Below are positions 25,831-36,814 of a stretch of DNA of 64,000 nucleotides, piece by piece. The position numbers and the translations under genes are program-made. The stretch lies in contig JAEYQO010000056.1 of NCBI GenBank assembly GCA_023409975.1, positions 55,659 through 119,658 on the forward strand. The letters are read 5' to 3'. The stretch is from Bacteroidota bacterium. Its GTDB lineage: Bacteria > Bacteroidota > Bacteroidia > Chitinophagales > Chitinophagaceae. The first letter of the stretch is position 1; every line of letters begins with the position of its first letter. The notes beneath the pieces are model-generated. The model did no database searches and had not been told where the DNA came from. It worked only from the letters and a program-made list of their open reading frames with translations.

Positions 25831-28800
25831 TCAGTTCAGGTCTGTCTCTTCTCTTTTTGGTCCTATAAAACTTGCATGTTGCTCATAGCTGCTATCAGCA
25901 GGCGGATTTCCGGCATTACCACCTGCGGCACCAGCCTGGCGGATGCGTTCTTCCCGCATTCGTTCTTTTCTGCGTGCACCCATGAACAACTGGTTCAGCC
26001 TATTGTAGTCTCTTTGCATGATAAAGCTGGCACCCGTTTCCACTACATAGCCTTCGAAAACACCGAGATCTTCATTTCTCCTGAAGATGCGGATCTGGTA
26101 GGATCGGTCGCGGGACAGGTCGTAATCGATTGCCAGATTACCAGGGATTAGAGAGGAATTCCTGTTCGGTGTCTGCGGACCTTCAACCTGGAAGTTGTTT
26201 CCGACAGTTACCGTCAGCCTATCGTCGAGCAAACGCTTCGAAGCGCCCACTGACAGATCAGTTCTGTTCCTGCGCTCACCAGTGGTAAAATCCTCAGAGG
26301 TTGTCAGATCCATCGTCAGGTCCAGGCCACCTATCAAGCCGCCGGCAATTTCATTGAGCTGTTCGCTTACAAATCGACTCAGACTCTGTCGGGCAATATT
26401 CTCCAGTCCCCCGGATTCAACGCCACTCTCAAAAATGTTATCACCCACAAAACGATTCAAAATGATCAGGGAAAACACCTGTTTGTTCATTTCGGAGGGG
26501 GTTTGTCTTATCTGCGATAGTCTGGCCCGAACGACATCTTCCACGTCTGCAGCTACCCGGTAATTCTTCTCCTCCGGCAATACGATGTCGAAGAGAATTT
26601 CCGGCTGCATGATTTCTCCCTGGAGTTGCAGTTGCACTTCAAACGGAAGCCGTTGCTGGTAATAGATAAGGCTTGCCGGATCAGAGATCTGGCGGGCAAC
26701 TAATTCATACGGCGGCACATTTGCCTCGTAAACAGCGGTGGCATCCACTTCTGCCTCCAGCGGTTCTCCCGCGAAGACGATCCGGCTACCAGGCTGAATG
26801 GTAAATAGCCTTCTGATGAAATTGTAATTGAAGTGGTAACTACCATCCACGATTTCGTAAGTTCCTACAACGCCCAGAGTTCCATCTGGTGAAACCGAGG
26901 TGTTAAGATCAGCAATACCGCGCACCTTGACGAAATCACCCGCCCCGGGATCGATCAGAAGATTGAACTCTGCCGATTCATCCGTAGAGATATTCAGATT
27001 GATATCGGCACCCGGAGCCACGGCAAATCGCTCAATGGTATCCTTTGGTGGGGGAGGTGGGAACATCTCGGGTCTGTTGGGATCATTCATATCAACAAAC
27101 CGCACGATGCCTTCTCTTTCCTGTCTGCCTGCTTCATACTGCGGGATCACTACCGTCATACTCGTGTTCTCGAGTACGGTCACTGATCCATCAATGCTGG
27201 GAGCAGTGAGTGGACCATCGATCACTATATTGGTGCTGAGAAACAACTGGCCGTAGAATAGTTCATTATCCTGAGGTGTTGAATTCATTGCCTGCCAGTT
27301 TTCAGCGTTCAGCCGCAGCGCCACAACGGGGTTGCTCAGAGAAGCAAATTGCACGGAACCATCGATATTGGCTGCGTTTCCCTGAGGATCGTAGATCTGA
27401 AAATCATCCAGGGTCACTGTCTGACCGCTGAACCGGAGTGTTTCATCCGGCATCCTGAACTGGATGTTCAGTGCCGCTATGTTCGTGCTGAGTGAGTCGG
27501 TCTGCAAGGTTCCGGTGATTATCGGTTCGGCCATGGTGCCCTGCAGCGTAAGCTGTCCGCGCAGATAGCCAGTGGTATTCCGAATCTGGTTGAGCGCAGC
27601 CCCCTCCAGCGTTGCCACATTCAATGGATCGAGGTTGACCTGCATATCAAAATTGTTTCCGTCCACGGCTGTCGGATAATATTGACCGTTCAGTGTGACG
27701 TTATTGCCATAGCCTGTGATCCGGGCGCGGGCATCTATTGCTTCAGGGGTTGCGTTGTGTACCTGCAGCGCCACCTGGCCGATAGTATCTCCGCGAACGG
27801 AAAGGTCACGGATATTCATATCAGCGGTCACCGCCAGATTAGATTCCCAGTTCTGCAGGGTAGCCTCTCCATTGATGACACCGTCGGCCAGCAGCGTATC
27901 TCCGCTGATGATATTGGTAACGTTCGACAGCAGGAAGTTGCTGAACCTTGCTTCGATTGGGGCATTGAAGGTAGCGCTGGTGCTGTTGATCCGGATCTGT
28001 TCCGGGCCGTTCGACATACCAAAATTCTCGACGTAGAAACCTTCCGGACCAAATACGATCCTGTTCGGCTCCAGTACATTCCAAACCTCGTAGTTCAGCA
28101 TCAGGCCCCGCTGCAGCTGCACAACATGGTGGTCGCCCTCCTGCTGCATGGTGCCGTAAAGCCGGAATTTCTGTACGCTGTCGGCATCAGCAATACTCAG
28201 GTTCGCATCGATCAGGCTATTCCGGATCTGGCCATCAGCATGTGTAAACCAGATATCCATCGTCTTCTGACGTATTCTCCGGATATCTGCATCATAGGTC
28301 AGAGCAGCCTGATCGCCCCGTATCTGTACATCAGTACCCGTGATCGTATAGGTATTGTAAACCGCTTCTGATACGCCAAGGTCCAGCGTCAGTAATTCCG
28401 GAGTGATCCTTCCATCAATTTCGAGCGTATCGAATGATTTCAGTCCGGGTACAAAACCCAGGAGCACCGGGTGGTCATCCACTCTTGCAGTGATGTTCAG
28501 GGCGTAGTTTGGGGGTAAAGGAGTTTCTGATTGGGTTCCGATCAGCATGTAGTGCCTATCTACATGATAAGCGAGAATGTCTGGAATGCGCGTCAGGGGT
28601 GTGGGTCCCCAGACGTGTGCGTATATGGCATCTCCCGCTAAGAGAATACTATTACCACTATCGCTGCTGGGTTGCGAGCGAACATACAGAGTATCCAGCG
28701 CATAGGTTTCACCGTTGAGCGTGATCACCGGATTGCCGATGGATACGGTGCCATTAGGATAGTCCGGATCCAGCTCTATGATATCGACATGAATGCGGCC

Positions 28801-30930
28801 CTGTATCTTCAGCTCTGAGCCGTATAGTCCCAGTGCCTGCAGGTCGAGGCTGTTGATCGTTCCGGTTGTAGCGATGCCGATCCGCTCACCGCGGAAGTTG
28901 AGTCGCGCTACCAGATCGAAATTGGCCGCTGGATCATCTGCCTGCAGCCTGACGTTGGCAATACCTCCTGCGATGGTTCCGTCAAAGTTCAGATTACGGT
29001 AAGTGGTGCCATTGTAAACAGCGGCATTCACAGTGCCACTGGCTGTAGCCTCCATCGTTTTTGGGTCGAAACCGCTACCCTTTGCTCTCAGGTCTGCCGT
29101 TACGATTCCTACTCCGGCTGCCGGAATGATGATCTTTCCGAGGTTCAATCGCTGTGTCCGTACCCGCAGATCATAATACTCCCTTCCAGCTGCTATCGAT
29201 ATAGTTCCGCGCACGGCCGCATTACCATCGGTGGAAGCGATGAGCACAGCAGGCTGAAAGGTTTCTGTGTTTCCGGAAAGCGTACCGGTGATACCAAAAC
29301 GATCCGGTAATCGTACCTGCGCCAATGCCGCAGGGGGTAACAATGCCTCCAGGTCGCTGCGACCCGATTGCAGGCGTTGAATATCCAGATCATAGCTGAG
29401 GCGCGCGGGCTCCATCATATTTTGCAGCCGCCCGCTTACAATCAGTTCCGTACTTCCCAATCCTGAGGCAGCTACCCGCTGCAGTGCCAGGTCGTTCAAA
29501 GGGCCTTCCACATCAGCATCCAGCCGGATCTTTCCTTCACGGTGTTTTCTGAAGAAGGGATCGTTAGCCAGTTGCGGTGCAAAGAACAGGAGATCACGGA
29601 TGCCCACCACACTGTTCTGAAGGTTCACATCCAGGCGCATCAGGCCGGGGTTCTGTGTCAGCGCTTCAGGGGAAGGATAGCTAAAGCTCACATGATCGCG
29701 GAGTATGGAGTTGTTTGTCTGCAGGTAAAGGTCCCTGAGTTGTCCTCCCTGTGGATGATATACGAAATCGGTCCGTAATTCATGAACGGAGAAGCCACTG
29801 TGGTCCCTGGCGGTGAAGTGCGCGATCTCAGCAGCGATGGTATCTGTGGTGTAGTAGAAATCATTTGCCTGCAAATCGATTCCCGAAGCATCCAGATGCG
29901 CGAAGTCCAGACCTTGTACCCTTGGCGCGGTCTGGTTATCGAAGATAAAGCGGACATCATTCAGGTTCAGGCTATTGGCCAGCGCATACCATTTGGCAGC
30001 AGGGGGTGCATCAGTATCTATTAAAGAATCCGCCAATTGCTCAGCCAGTTCTGCCGAGCGGCCCGAGAGGCGAACTTCCACGGTGCTGCTATCAAGAAGA
30101 AATTCATTGCTGACGATTCGCTCCTCAGGCAGATTGAGCTCCAGCGGACTGGAGTTGAGACGTCCGGCCTGAATATCCATATAGAATCCATTCACAAGAT
30201 CCTGCTGGTTGTAGTGGACGTTCCGGAGGTCGACAAGGTCTGCCCGGATGTAGGGCATCACCGCTTCTGAATTACCCGGTGGCAATAACGATTTGTCATT
30301 GATGATAGTGGCAATGATGCTATCTCCTGTAAACCGGTCGGCATTGAAGACCATGCTATCCAGATCAAGATCCTTTGTCGTCAGTACCAGATCTCCCACA
30401 TCAAAATAAAAGCGGCTGCCACCGGTAAAATCATTCATACGGAACCGCACCTTGTTGAGGACCAGTTCGTCGAGGTTCAGCTGCATGCTTGCCGCTGTAT
30501 CGGTCACCGCTCCGGTAGTGTCCGTTCCCTTGCTGACGAATGCCTTCACCACAAAATCGAAATTGAAAGCCGTATCAGGGGCCACTCTGTAGATATGAGA
30601 GTAGGCATCCGAGAGATATACTTTCCGGATGTCCACATTGCTGCTCAGCAGTTCCAGAAGTGAGATATCCACCCGCAGTTCGCCGGCGGAAAGAAGGGTG
30701 TCTTTCTTCTGGTCTCGGATGAGCACTCCCTTCAGTTCTACCATATTGGGCAGGTCATAATCCAGGGAGTCGATCCTTACCTCTGTTTTCAGTCGCTGCT
30801 GGAGGAAGGCTACCGTTCTTTTCCGGATGAATTCCTTGCCCGGATCTGTATTGATGAAGATCACGATGGCAAACAGGAGAAAGAAGATACTTCCCAGCAC
30901 CCAAAGGGTGATTCTTAAAGCCTTTCGCAT
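25831..30930 (-). CDS. tamB: Translocation and assembly module protein TamB
   Basis: The 1699-residue protein has one N-terminal membrane helix (residues about 5-27), then a long run of amphipathic beta-strand sequence and a C-terminal DUF490/TamB domain (about residues 1250-1640), with segments such as GDFVKVRGIADLNTSVSPDG and SYHFNYNFIRRLFTIQPGSRIVFAGEP. The shape predicted for the family is a beta-taco groove spanning the periplasm that may carry lipid or barrel substrates between membranes. It is longer than E. coli TamB (about 1259 residues), as is common in Bacteroidota. tamL follows with a 1-bp gap, so the two are co-transcribed. Confidence 0.93.
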   Translation of the reverse strand: MRKALRITLWVLGSIFFLLFAIVIFINTDPGKEFIRKRTVAFLQQRLKTEVRIDSLDYDLPNMVELKGVLIRDQKKDTLLSAGELRVDISLLELLSSNVDIRKVYLSDAYSHIYRVAPDTAFNFDFVVKAFVSKGTDTTGAVTDTAASMQLNLDELVLNKVRFRMNDFTGGSRFYFDVGDLVLTTKDLDLDSMVFNADRFTGDSIIATIINDKSLLPPGNSEAVMPYIRADLVDLRNVHYNQQDLVNGFYMDIQAGRLNSSPLELNLPEERIVSNEFLLDSSTVEVRLSGRSAELAEQLADSLIDTDAPPAAKWYALANSLNLNDVRFIFDNQTAPRVQGLDFAHLDASGIDLQANDFYYTTDTIAAEIAHFTARDHSGFSVHELRTDFVYHPQGGQLRDLYLQTNNSILRDHVSFSYPSPEALTQNPGLMRLDVNLQNSVVGIRDLLFFAPQLANDPFFRKHREGKIRLDADVEGPLNDLALQRVAASGLGSTELIVSGRLQNMMEPARLSYDLDIQRLQSGRSDLEALLPPAALAQVRLPDRFGITGTLSGNTETFQPAVLIASTDGNAAVRGTISIAAGREYYDLRVRTQRLNLGKIIIPAAGVGIVTADLRAKGSGFDPKTMEATASGTVNAAVYNGTTYRNLNFDGTIAGGIANVRLQADDPAANFDLVARLNFRGERIGIATTGTINSLDLQALGLYGSELKIQGRIHVDIIELDPDYPNGTVSIGNPVITLNGETYALDTLYVRSQPSSDSGNSILLAGDAIYAHVWGPTPLTRIPDILAYHVDRHYMLIGTQSETPLPPNYALNITARVDDHPVLLGFVPGLKSFDTLEIDGRITPELLTLDLGVSEAVYNTYTITGTDVQIRGDQAALTYDADIRRIRQKTMDIWFTHADGQIRNSLIDANLSIADADSVQKFRLYGTMQQEGDHHVVQLQRGLMLNYEVWNVLEPNRIVFGPEGFYVENFGMSNGPEQIRINSTSATFNAPIEARFSNFLLSNVTNIISGDTLLADGVINGEATLQNWESNLAVTADMNIRDLSVRGDTIGQVALQVHNATPEAIDARARITGYGNNVTLNGQYYPTAVDGNNFDMQVNLDPLNVATLEGAALNQIRNTTGYLRGQLTLQGTMAEPIITGTLQTDSLSTNIAALNIQFRMPDETLRFSGQTVTLDDFQIYDPQGNAANIDGSVQFASLSNPVVALRLNAENWQAMNSTPQDNELFYGQLFLSTNIVIDGPLTAPSIDGSVTVLENTSMTVVIPQYEAGRQEREGIVRFVDMNDPNRPEMFPPPPPKDTIERFAVAPGADINLNISTDESAEFNLLIDPGAGDFVKVRGIADLNTSVSPDGTLGVVGTYEIVDGSYHFNYNFIRRLFTIQPGSRIVFAGEPLEAEVDATAVYEANVPPYELVARQISDPASLIYYQQRLPFEVQLQLQGEIMQPEILFDIVLPEEKNYRVAADVEDVVRARLSQIRQTPSEMNKQVFSLIILNRFVGDNIFESGVESGGLENIARQSLSRFVSEQLNEIAGGLIGGLDLTMDLTTSEDFTTGERRNRTDLSVGASKRLLDDRLTVTVGNNFQVEGPQTPNRNSSLIPGNLAIDYDLSRDRSYQIRIFRRNEDLGVFEGYVVETGASFIMQRDYNRLNQLFMGARRKERMREERIRQAGAAGGNAGNPPADSSYEQHASFIGPKREETDLN

Positions 30931-30992
30931 TTGACAAAAGAAGCTTAAAAATTATACCGTAAGCTGAACCATTGATTCTGACCCGCTAATAT

Positions 30993-31024
30993 AAAAAAGC
31001 ATGCGCCCTGTTGAGGACGCATGC
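30993..31024 (-). terminator. Terminator of the icmF transcript
   Basis: Read on the minus strand, a 10-bp stem with one G-U pair (arms GCATGCG-type, 30999-31008 and 31015-31024, loop of 6) is followed by six T residues (30993-30998 on the plus strand as A). It lies 40 bp after the icmF stop and upstream of tamB, so it separates these two same-strand genes. Confidence 0.85.
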
Positions 31025-31063
31025 CGGTGGAATAAAATCCATGAATTGTTGTGTTCGAGCTGT

Positions 31064-34000
31064 CTACATATTCCTTCGGTACTGACCACCCACTTCAAAC
31101 AGGGCCCGTGTTATTTGTCCCAGGGAACAATACTTCACAGTCTCCATAAGTTCCTCAAAGATATTTCCGTTGTTGATGGCCACCTGCTGCAGGCGCTTCA
31201 ACATTTCCTCACCCTGTTCGCCACTGCGTTTCTGAAGGTTAAGCACAGAGGTTATCTGAAATTCCTTCTCTTCCGTGGTAGAGCGGATCACTTCATTCGG
31301 TATGGTAGTGGGTGATCCCTTTGAGCTCAGGAAGGTATTGACACCAATGATCGGGTATTCGCCGGAATGCTTAAGTGTCTCATAATAAAGACTTTCTTCC
31401 TGAATCTTTCCACGCTGGTACATCGTCTCCATAGCACCCAGAACGCCCCCGCGCTCTGTAATCCGGTCAAACTCAGCATACACTGCTTCCTCCACCAGAT
31501 CCGTTAGTTCTTCGATAATAAAGGATCCCTGCAGCGGATTCTCGTTCTTAGCCAGTCCGAGTTCCTTATTGATAATGAGCTGGATGGCCATGGCCCTGCG
31601 CACACTTTCCTCAGTAGGCGTGGTAATCGCCTCGTCATAGGCATTTGTATGCAGCGAGTTACAGTTGTCGTAAATAGCATAGAGCGCCTGCAGGGTAGTG
31701 CGGATATCATTGAAATCGATCTCCTGGGCATGCAGGGAACGGCCTGACGTCTGGATATGGTACTTCAGCATCTGGGAGCGCTCATTGCCGCCATACTTCA
31801 GCTTCATGGCCTTGGCCCAGATCCGGCGGGCTACCCGGCCGATCACACTGTACTCAGGATCAACTCCATTGCTAAAGAAGAAGGACAGATTGGGTGCAAA
31901 ATCATCTATATGCATGCCCCTGCTCAGGTAGTACTCTACGAAGGTGAACCCGTTAGAGATCGTAAACGCGAGCTGTGATATAGGATTCGCTCCTGCTTCT
32001 GCAATATGGTAGCCGGAAATAGAAACTGAATAGAAATTGCGGACGCCCTTATCGATAAAGTATTGTTGTACATCACCCATCACACGGAGGGAGAATTCTG
32101 TCGAGAAGATACAGGTATTCTGCGCCTGGTCTTCCTTCAGAATATCTGCCTGTACTGTACCGCGAACCTGTTTCAGGGTATCTGCCTTGATCTTTTCATA
32201 AACCTCCCGGGGCAGCACCTGGTCGCCGGTTACGCCCAGCAGCATCAGTCCCAGGCCGTCATTTCCTTCTGGCAGCGTCACCGTTGAGGCATCACCGGGT
32301 TTGCCCAATGCCACAGCACCATTATAGTAAGGACGGGCAACATCCTTTTCTGCATAGATGGCATCAATGCGTTTGTTCACTTCCTGTTCGAGACCGTTCT
32401 GGCGGATATAGATTTCGCATTGTTGATCTATGGCAGCATTCATGAAGAAGGCAGTCAGCGTGGGAGCCGGTCCGTTGATGGTCATTGAAACGGAGGTCTT
32501 GGGATCGGCGAGATTAAAGCCGCTGTACAGCTTTTTGGCATCGTCCAGTGTGGGTACGCTGACACCAGAGTTGCCGATCTTTCCATAGATATCCGGACGA
32601 TGATCGGGGTCCTGACCATACAAGGTAACCGAATCGAAAGCGGTGGAAAGACGTTTTGCAGGCATGCCCAGTGACACGTAGTGGAAACGCTTGTTGGTAC
32701 GCTCTGGTCCGCCTTCACCGGCAAACATCCGGGTAGGATCCTCTCCCTCACGCTTGAAGGGATAGATACCTGCAGCATACGGGAATTCCCCGGGGAAATT
32801 CTCGGTCAATGCCCATTTCAGGATTTCGCCCCAGGCCTCGAATCCAGGGACAGCCACTTTGGGAACCTGAGTATGGGAAAGGGATTCCGTATGCGTTTTG
32901 ATTTTGATCTCTTTTTCCCTGACCCGGAATACGTAGAACTCGTCCTGGTAATGACGCTTCTTTGCTTCCCAGTTCTGCAGTATCTGGAGGTTCTTCGGAT
33001 CAAGATCGAGGACTAACTTATTATACACCTCCTCCAGTTCCTTACAGAGGCGGTCTTTATCCTCAATCCTGCTATCCTGCAGATGATCAATGGTTTTACG
33101 GATGCCAAACAGCTTCTGGGCCACCTCGGCCTGCTGTTTAGCCCATTTACCATAGTTCCTGTTGTTCTCAGTGATCTCACTCAGGTAGCGGGTGCGGGCA
33201 GGGGGTATGATGTAAACCTTTTCACTCATCTCGTTGGTGATGGTGAAGGAAGATGTCAGGTTATCGTTTTGAGTCTTGTTGACCACGAGGTCCATCAGGG
33301 CCTTATACATCGTATTGGTACCGGGGTCGTTGAACTGCGAGGCGATCGTTCCAAACACCGGCATTTCGTCGGGCTTCCTGTCAAACAGTTTATGGTTCCG
33401 CTGGTACTGCTTCTTCACATCGCGGAGGGCGTCCATGGCACCTCGCTTGTCGAACTTGTTGATCACCACTATATCCGCAAAATCCAGCATATCGATCTTC
33501 TCCAGTTGTGTGGCGGCGCCATATTCCGGAGTCATCACATACATACTCAGGTCGCTGTAGTCGGTGATCTGCGTATCACTCTGACCGATTCCCGAAGTTT
33601 CGAGGATGATCAGATCGTACTGAGCGGCTTTCAGGATGTTCACTGCATCAAATATGTACTTCGAAACGGCGAGGTTACTCTGGCGGGTCGCCATCGAACG
33701 CATGTAAACACGTTCGTTCCTGATCGCATTCATCCTGATTCTATCGCCCAGAAGAGCGCCCCCGGTCTTCTTCTTTGAAGGATCTACAGAGATGATGCCG
33801 ATATGTTTGTCTTTGAAATCCAGCAAAAAGCGACGAACGATCTCATCTACCAGGGAGCTCTTACCGGCACCACCTGTGCCGGTAATGCCAAGGATCGGAG
33901 TTTTGGAAGCAGTGGCTTTTTCGGCTACGCTCTTCAGCATCGCCTGGGTTTCAGGCAGCTCATGATAGTTTTCTGCAGCGGAGATCAGTCGCGCAATGGA

Positions 34001-34480
34001 TTTCACGTCCTTGTCGACAATGTGTCCCACCTCACCGTTCACCTGATTACCGGTTGGGAAATCGCTCTGTTGAATGAGGTCGTCGATCATGCCCTGAAGG
34101 CCCATGGCCCTGCCATCATCGGGAGAATAGATCCTTGTAATCCCATACTGGTGCAGCTCTTCAATCTCACTGGGAAGGATCACACCCCCGCCACCGCCAA
34201 AGATTTTGATATGCCCGCAGCCTCTTTCCCGGAGCAGGTCGTACATATACTTGAAGTATTCCACGTGCCCACCCTGGTAGGAGGTCATGGCTATGGCGTT
34301 GGCATCTTCCTGAATGGCACAATCGACCACTTCCTGAACGCTGCGGTCGTGACCGAGGTGAATGACTTCGACGCCGCTGGCCTGCATCACGCGACGCATG
34401 ATGTTGATAGAGGCATCGTGACCATCGAAAAGGGAAGCTGCCGTTACGATGCGCACTTTGTGCTTCGGGGTATATGACAT
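31064..34480 (-). CDS. icmF: Fused isobutyryl-CoA mutase (IcmF): B12-domain, G-protein chaperone and mutase in one chain
   Basis: The 1138-residue chain has three parts. Residues about 8-140 are a cobalamin-binding domain with LFDGHDAS (H21 as probable lower axial ligand) and the [15 protein letters not shown] loop. Residues about 195-420 are a MeaB-like G domain with Walker [13 protein letters not shown] and NKFDKRG. The remainder is the acyl-CoA mutase barrel and substrate module. The barrel segment around residue 572 reads [20 protein letters not shown], which is the IcmF pattern; methylmalonyl-CoA mutase has a TRPW-type segment with tyrosine there. The enzyme should interconvert isobutyryl-CoA and butyryl-CoA, with the G domain gating cofactor loading and repair. 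Fusion order matches known IcmF. It is transcribed alone. Confidence 0.9.
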   Translation of the reverse strand: MSYTPKHKVRIVTAASLFDGHDASINIMRRVMQASGVEVIHLGHDRSVQEVVDCAIQEDANAIAMTSYQGGHVEYFKYMYDLLRERGCGHIKIFGGGGGVILPSEIEELHQYGITRIYSPDDGRAMGLQGMIDDLIQQSDFPTGNQVNGEVGHIVDKDVKSIARLISAAENYHELPETQAMLKSVAEKATASKTPILGITGTGGAGKSSLVDEIVRRFLLDFKDKHIGIISVDPSKKKTGGALLGDRIRMNAIRNERVYMRSMATRQSNLAVSKYIFDAVNILKAAQYDLIILETSGIGQSDTQITDYSDLSMYVMTPEYGAATQLEKIDMLDFADIVVINKFDKRGAMDALRDVKKQYQRNHKLFDRKPDEMPVFGTIASQFNDPGTNTMYKALMDLVVNKTQNDNLTSSFTITNEMSEKVYIIPPARTRYLSEITENNRNYGKWAKQQAEVAQKLFGIRKTIDHLQDSRIEDKDRLCKELEEVYNKLVLDLDPKNLQILQNWEAKKRHYQDEFYVFRVREKEIKIKTHTESLSHTQVPKVAVPGFEAWGEILKWALTENFPGEFPYAAGIYPFKREGEDPTRMFAGEGGPERTNKRFHYVSLGMPAKRLSTAFDSVTLYGQDPDHRPDIYGKIGNSGVSVPTLDDAKKLYSGFNLADPKTSVSMTINGPAPTLTAFFMNAAIDQQCEIYIRQNGLEQEVNKRIDAIYAEKDVARPYYNGAVALGKPGDASTVTLPEGNDGLGLMLLGVTGDQVLPREVYEKIKADTLKQVRGTVQADILKEDQAQNTCIFSTEFSLRVMGDVQQYFIDKGVRNFYSVSISGYHIAEAGANPISQLAFTISNGFTFVEYYLSRGMHIDDFAPNLSFFFSNGVDPEYSVIGRVARRIWAKAMKLKYGGNERSQMLKYHIQTSGRSLHAQEIDFNDIRTTLQALYAIYDNCNSLHTNAYDEAITTPTEESVRRAMAIQLIINKELGLAKNENPLQGSFIIEELTDLVEEAVYAEFDRITERGGVLGAMETMYQRGKIQEESLYYETLKHSGEYPIIGVNTFLSSKGSPTTIPNEVIRSTTEEKEFQITSVLNLQKRSGEQGEEMLKRLQQVAINNGNIFEELMETVKYCSLGQITRALFEVGGQYRRNM

Positions 34481-34552
34481 ATACGAATGTTTGTGGATAG
34501 TAATCCCGTTTTGGAAGACTTCAAAGTCCCAAAACCGGGCTGCAAAGGTACA

Positions 34553-34560
34553 AAAATGTG
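34553..34560 (-). promoter_or_regulatory. Bacteroidota -7 element upstream of icmF
   Basis: On the minus strand TACCTTTG (34553-34560) is an exact TAnnTTTG match, about 70 bp upstream of the icmF ATG. No certain -33 element was seen. Confidence 0.55.
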
Positions 34561-34639
34561 ATCGTGGCCACTAACGACCCGCGACTCATCATTCGCGACT
34601 AATTACATTCTATTTCTTATTTTTATTCTTCCAATCGAC

Positions 34640-35281
34640 ATGAAGCCATTTCTGCCCATTGCCCTGTTAACGCTGCTCTCCTTTTCTGCCCTTGCACAAC
34701 AGGATCCTGAGCATGCCGTCGCTGAAAGTCAGGGTCATTCAGGTTCCTTCACCAGGGGTACCAAGATCCTTTCCTTTGGTTTCGGCTTCCCCAATCTCTA
34801 CCGCATCAGTTATGAAACCCCGGCGGGATATACGCATATCAAGAACACAGGATTCGGCCCCTTGTATGCCAAATTCGAGTGGGCATTGATCGATAACCTC
34901 GGCATTGCGCCCTCATTCAGTTATGGTACCTTTCATCATTCCTATTACGGATGGGCCTATTACCCGGGTGGTGCTGAAAAAGTGATGTATTCAGACGATG
35001 TCAACATCACCAGTTTCGGATTATCAGTGAACTACCATTTTGCCGACCTTCTACCGAATCCGAGGCTTGATTTCTATCTCGGTGCCGGTGCTGCCTTCAA
35101 CCTGCTTCGTTATCGATATGGAAATATCGCACCATATAAGGAGCCGGAATTGAAAACGCAGCTTCGTCCCATCGGCCGTGCAGGGCTTCGCTTCCAGTTC
35201 GATCCTACCCTCAACCTGTTTACTGAAGTGGGCTATGATGGATACAGTGTCATGCAACTGGGATTGGGCGTAAGGTTTTAA
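34640..35281 (+). CDS. Small outer-membrane beta-barrel protein
   Basis: The 213-residue product has a signal peptide (residues 1-19, ALAQ site). The mature chain has alternating hydrophobic/aromatic strand patterns and ends in QLGLGVRF, with the C-terminal phenylalanine of an outer-membrane barrel. Segments such as DNLGIAPSFSYGTFHHSYYGW and RLDFYLGAGAAFNLL look like paired transmembrane strands, consistent with an 8-stranded OmpA/OmpW-like barrel. No ligand or role can be inferred. It stands alone, divergent from icmF. Confidence 0.8.
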   Translation: MKPFLPIALLTLLSFSALAQQDPEHAVAESQGHSGSFTRGTKILSFGFGFPNLYRISYETPAGYTHIKNTGFGPLYAKFEWALIDNLGIAPSFSYGTFHHSYYGWAYYPGGAEKVMYSDDVNITSFGLSVNYHFADLLPNPRLDFYLGAGAAFNLLRYRYGNIAPYKEPELKTQLRPIGRAGLRFQFDPTLNLFTEVGYDGYSVMQLGLGVRF

Positions 35282-35465
35282 ATGGCCGAAAACAAAAAGT
35301 TCTGAGTAAATACCTTAATGAAAAGGATGGTGCGGCGTTTAGGTTCAATATAGCCGCGCAGGATGTCTGGTCGCAAGAGGCTCAGACCAGGCACCTCCGG
35401 ATACTAAACAGTGTATACAACGCTATAAAACCATTTACTGAGACAGTTAACGATTAGCGTAGCAA

Positions 35466-35492
35466 TAAAAAAAGCTGCCCGTTAGGGCAGCT
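35466..35492 (-). terminator. Terminator of the 35517-36242 outer-membrane protein gene
   Basis: Arms at 35473-35480 and 35485-35492 (AGCTGCCC / GGGCAGCT) form an 8-bp stem with a 4-nt loop. On the minus strand it is followed by a run of T (35466-35472 read as A on plus). It lies 24 bp after the gene's stop. Confidence 0.88.
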
Positions 35493-35516
35493 CGTATAAA
35501 GTTCGAAGGCTACTGA

Positions 35517-36242
35517 TTATTCATCATCCTCGTCGTCTTCGTAGTTCCTCAGGCGACGGTTTTCCATACCTGGTTCCATATTGCCACGGGCAGTACGACG
35601 AACACCGATATTGGCAGAGATGCCGATATTAAAGGTCTGTCCAAAGTTGAAATTAAATCCGGAATTGGTTGTTTCACCAGGACCAGGAAGATCTGCAGTA
35701 GTGGTGCCATAGCCCAGACCACCAAAAGCAAAGTTCAGCGCAACATTGTCGCGGAAGTTGATTCCAACACCAGGGAACCAGTTGACACCAAAGCCATTGC
35801 TAACAGTTTCCAGATCGGGAGTTCCTGCAACACCATCATCGAAGATTACCTTATCATTCAGGTAAGAAAGGTTCAATTGATTGAACAGGAAAAAGGTTTT
35901 ATTGAAAGAATGTGTGTGGCGGATAAAGGGTCCGACAGCCATTTCAGTCACACGAACTTCTTCGGTACCTCCCGGGATATCTTCGCTGTATTTATTTCCA
36001 CCAATGCTGAAGTTGATACCCACTGTCCAGTTGTTGTTGAACTGGTAGCCGATACCAGGAGAAAAATTCCAGGTATTGCTTCTTTCTTCTACATCAGTAG
36101 CGCCGGGCAGGCCTGCATTGTTGGTTACGTTCTCCGAACCATAGCCAGCACTTCCATAGATTAATAAGCTGCCTGCTTTTTGGGCCTGAGCTGTGGTGGC
36201 TACAGCGCCTATAGCAAAAAGAGCGAGGATCAGTTTTTTCAT
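35517..36242 (-). CDS. Outer-membrane beta-barrel protein with acidic tail
   Basis: The 241-residue product has a signal peptide (MKKLILALFAIGAVATTAQAQ) and a chain of alternating strand-like segments (GSLLIYGSAGYGSENV, WTVGINFSIGGNKYS, VALNFAFGGLGYG, FNIGISANIGVRR) typical of a small outer-membrane barrel. The last 20 residues form a charged tail ending EDDEDDE after the final strand, which is unusual because barrels normally end in an aromatic residue. It has a well-formed promoter and its own terminator, so it is monocistronic. The role is unknown. Confidence 0.82.
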   Translation of the reverse strand: MKKLILALFAIGAVATTAQAQKAGSLLIYGSAGYGSENVTNNAGLPGATDVEERSNTWNFSPGIGYQFNNNWTVGINFSIGGNKYSEDIPGGTEEVRVTEMAVGPFIRHTHSFNKTFFLFNQLNLSYLNDKVIFDDGVAGTPDLETVSNGFGVNWFPGVGINFRDNVALNFAFGGLGYGTTTADLPGPGETTNSGFNFNFGQTFNIGISANIGVRRTARGNMEPGMENRRLRNYEDDEDDE

Positions 36243-36263
36243 AAATCAGATTTGTTTATCCAG

Positions 36264-36294
36264 CAAATGTAATCGCTAAGTTTTTTAAAAGCAA
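36264..36294 (-). promoter_or_regulatory. Promoter of the 35517-36242 gene
   Basis: On the minus strand TTG (36292-36294) is followed after about 20 bases by TACATTTG (36264-36271), an exact TAnnTTTG match. The ATG at 36242 lies 21 bases downstream of the element. Confidence 0.7.
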
Positions 36295-36640
36295 GAGGTA
36301 AACCCGGCTTCCTCAGGCCAGCTTATCCTTGAAATCCAGCACAGCCATCCGCACCTCATTAAAACAGGCGAATCTGCTGTCGACGAGAAAGAATTCCAGC
36401 CTCAGACAAAGCATCCAACAGGCGAGCTCCTTCGTTGAGAATGGTACGGCCAGGCGGGTCTCCTCCCTCGATAGATCAGGGGCTGCTTCACAACCATTGC
36501 TGTCCGGTAAAAATCAGAAGCTGCGGTTTCTTCAAGATCGTGTCATTTGGATCAGAAAGCAATCTTTATAACGGTGCAATTGTGAATTAATATTCCATAA
36601 TACATTCAGCCAAACACATAAAAGAAAAATCCGTGTGAAC

Positions 36641-36720
36641 GGTCGTGAAGCGGTGTAGCGGCGGTGGGGAGTCGGTTGGGTACTAACGGAGGTAGGACGC
36701 AGGTCTAACGCAGGTTTAAC
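36641..36720. repeat. Array of short motifs with 11-bp period (array D1)
   Basis: GGT occurs at 36641, 36652, 36663 and 36674, exactly 11 bp apart. After a 17-bp step (11 + 6) it continues at 36691, 36702 and 36713, again 11 bp apart. Flanking bases are variable (CGTGAAGC, GTAGCGGC, CTAACGCA). It lies in the 734-bp gene-free stretch between two divergent genes. Confidence 0.8.
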
Positions 36721-36814
36721 TGAAAGCCGACTGAGGGTTAGGGGATTTTCACGCTAAGTTGGCCTTCGCAGGGGCCATTGGCAGTGTGCTTCACAACAGC
36801 TATAGCACACCTCC

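Noticed and set aside
27682..28371. 229-residue plus-strand open frame opposite tamB
   Set aside because: Antisense shadow of tamB; tamB has a continuous 1699-residue frame with the expected domains.
33083..33778. 231-residue plus-strand open frame opposite icmF
   Set aside because: Antisense shadow of the G-protein and linker part of icmF; no start context or domain.
36313..36513. Minus-strand open stretch of about 66 codons in the 36243-36976 gap
   Set aside because: It reads like protein sequence but has no start codon in a sensible place and no recognised family. It might be a gene remnant, but the evidence is too thin to annotate.
36329..36571. 80-residue plus-strand ORF
   Set aside because: Basic low-complexity composition, no start context, and it overlaps the opposite-strand open stretch in a gap without conserved features.
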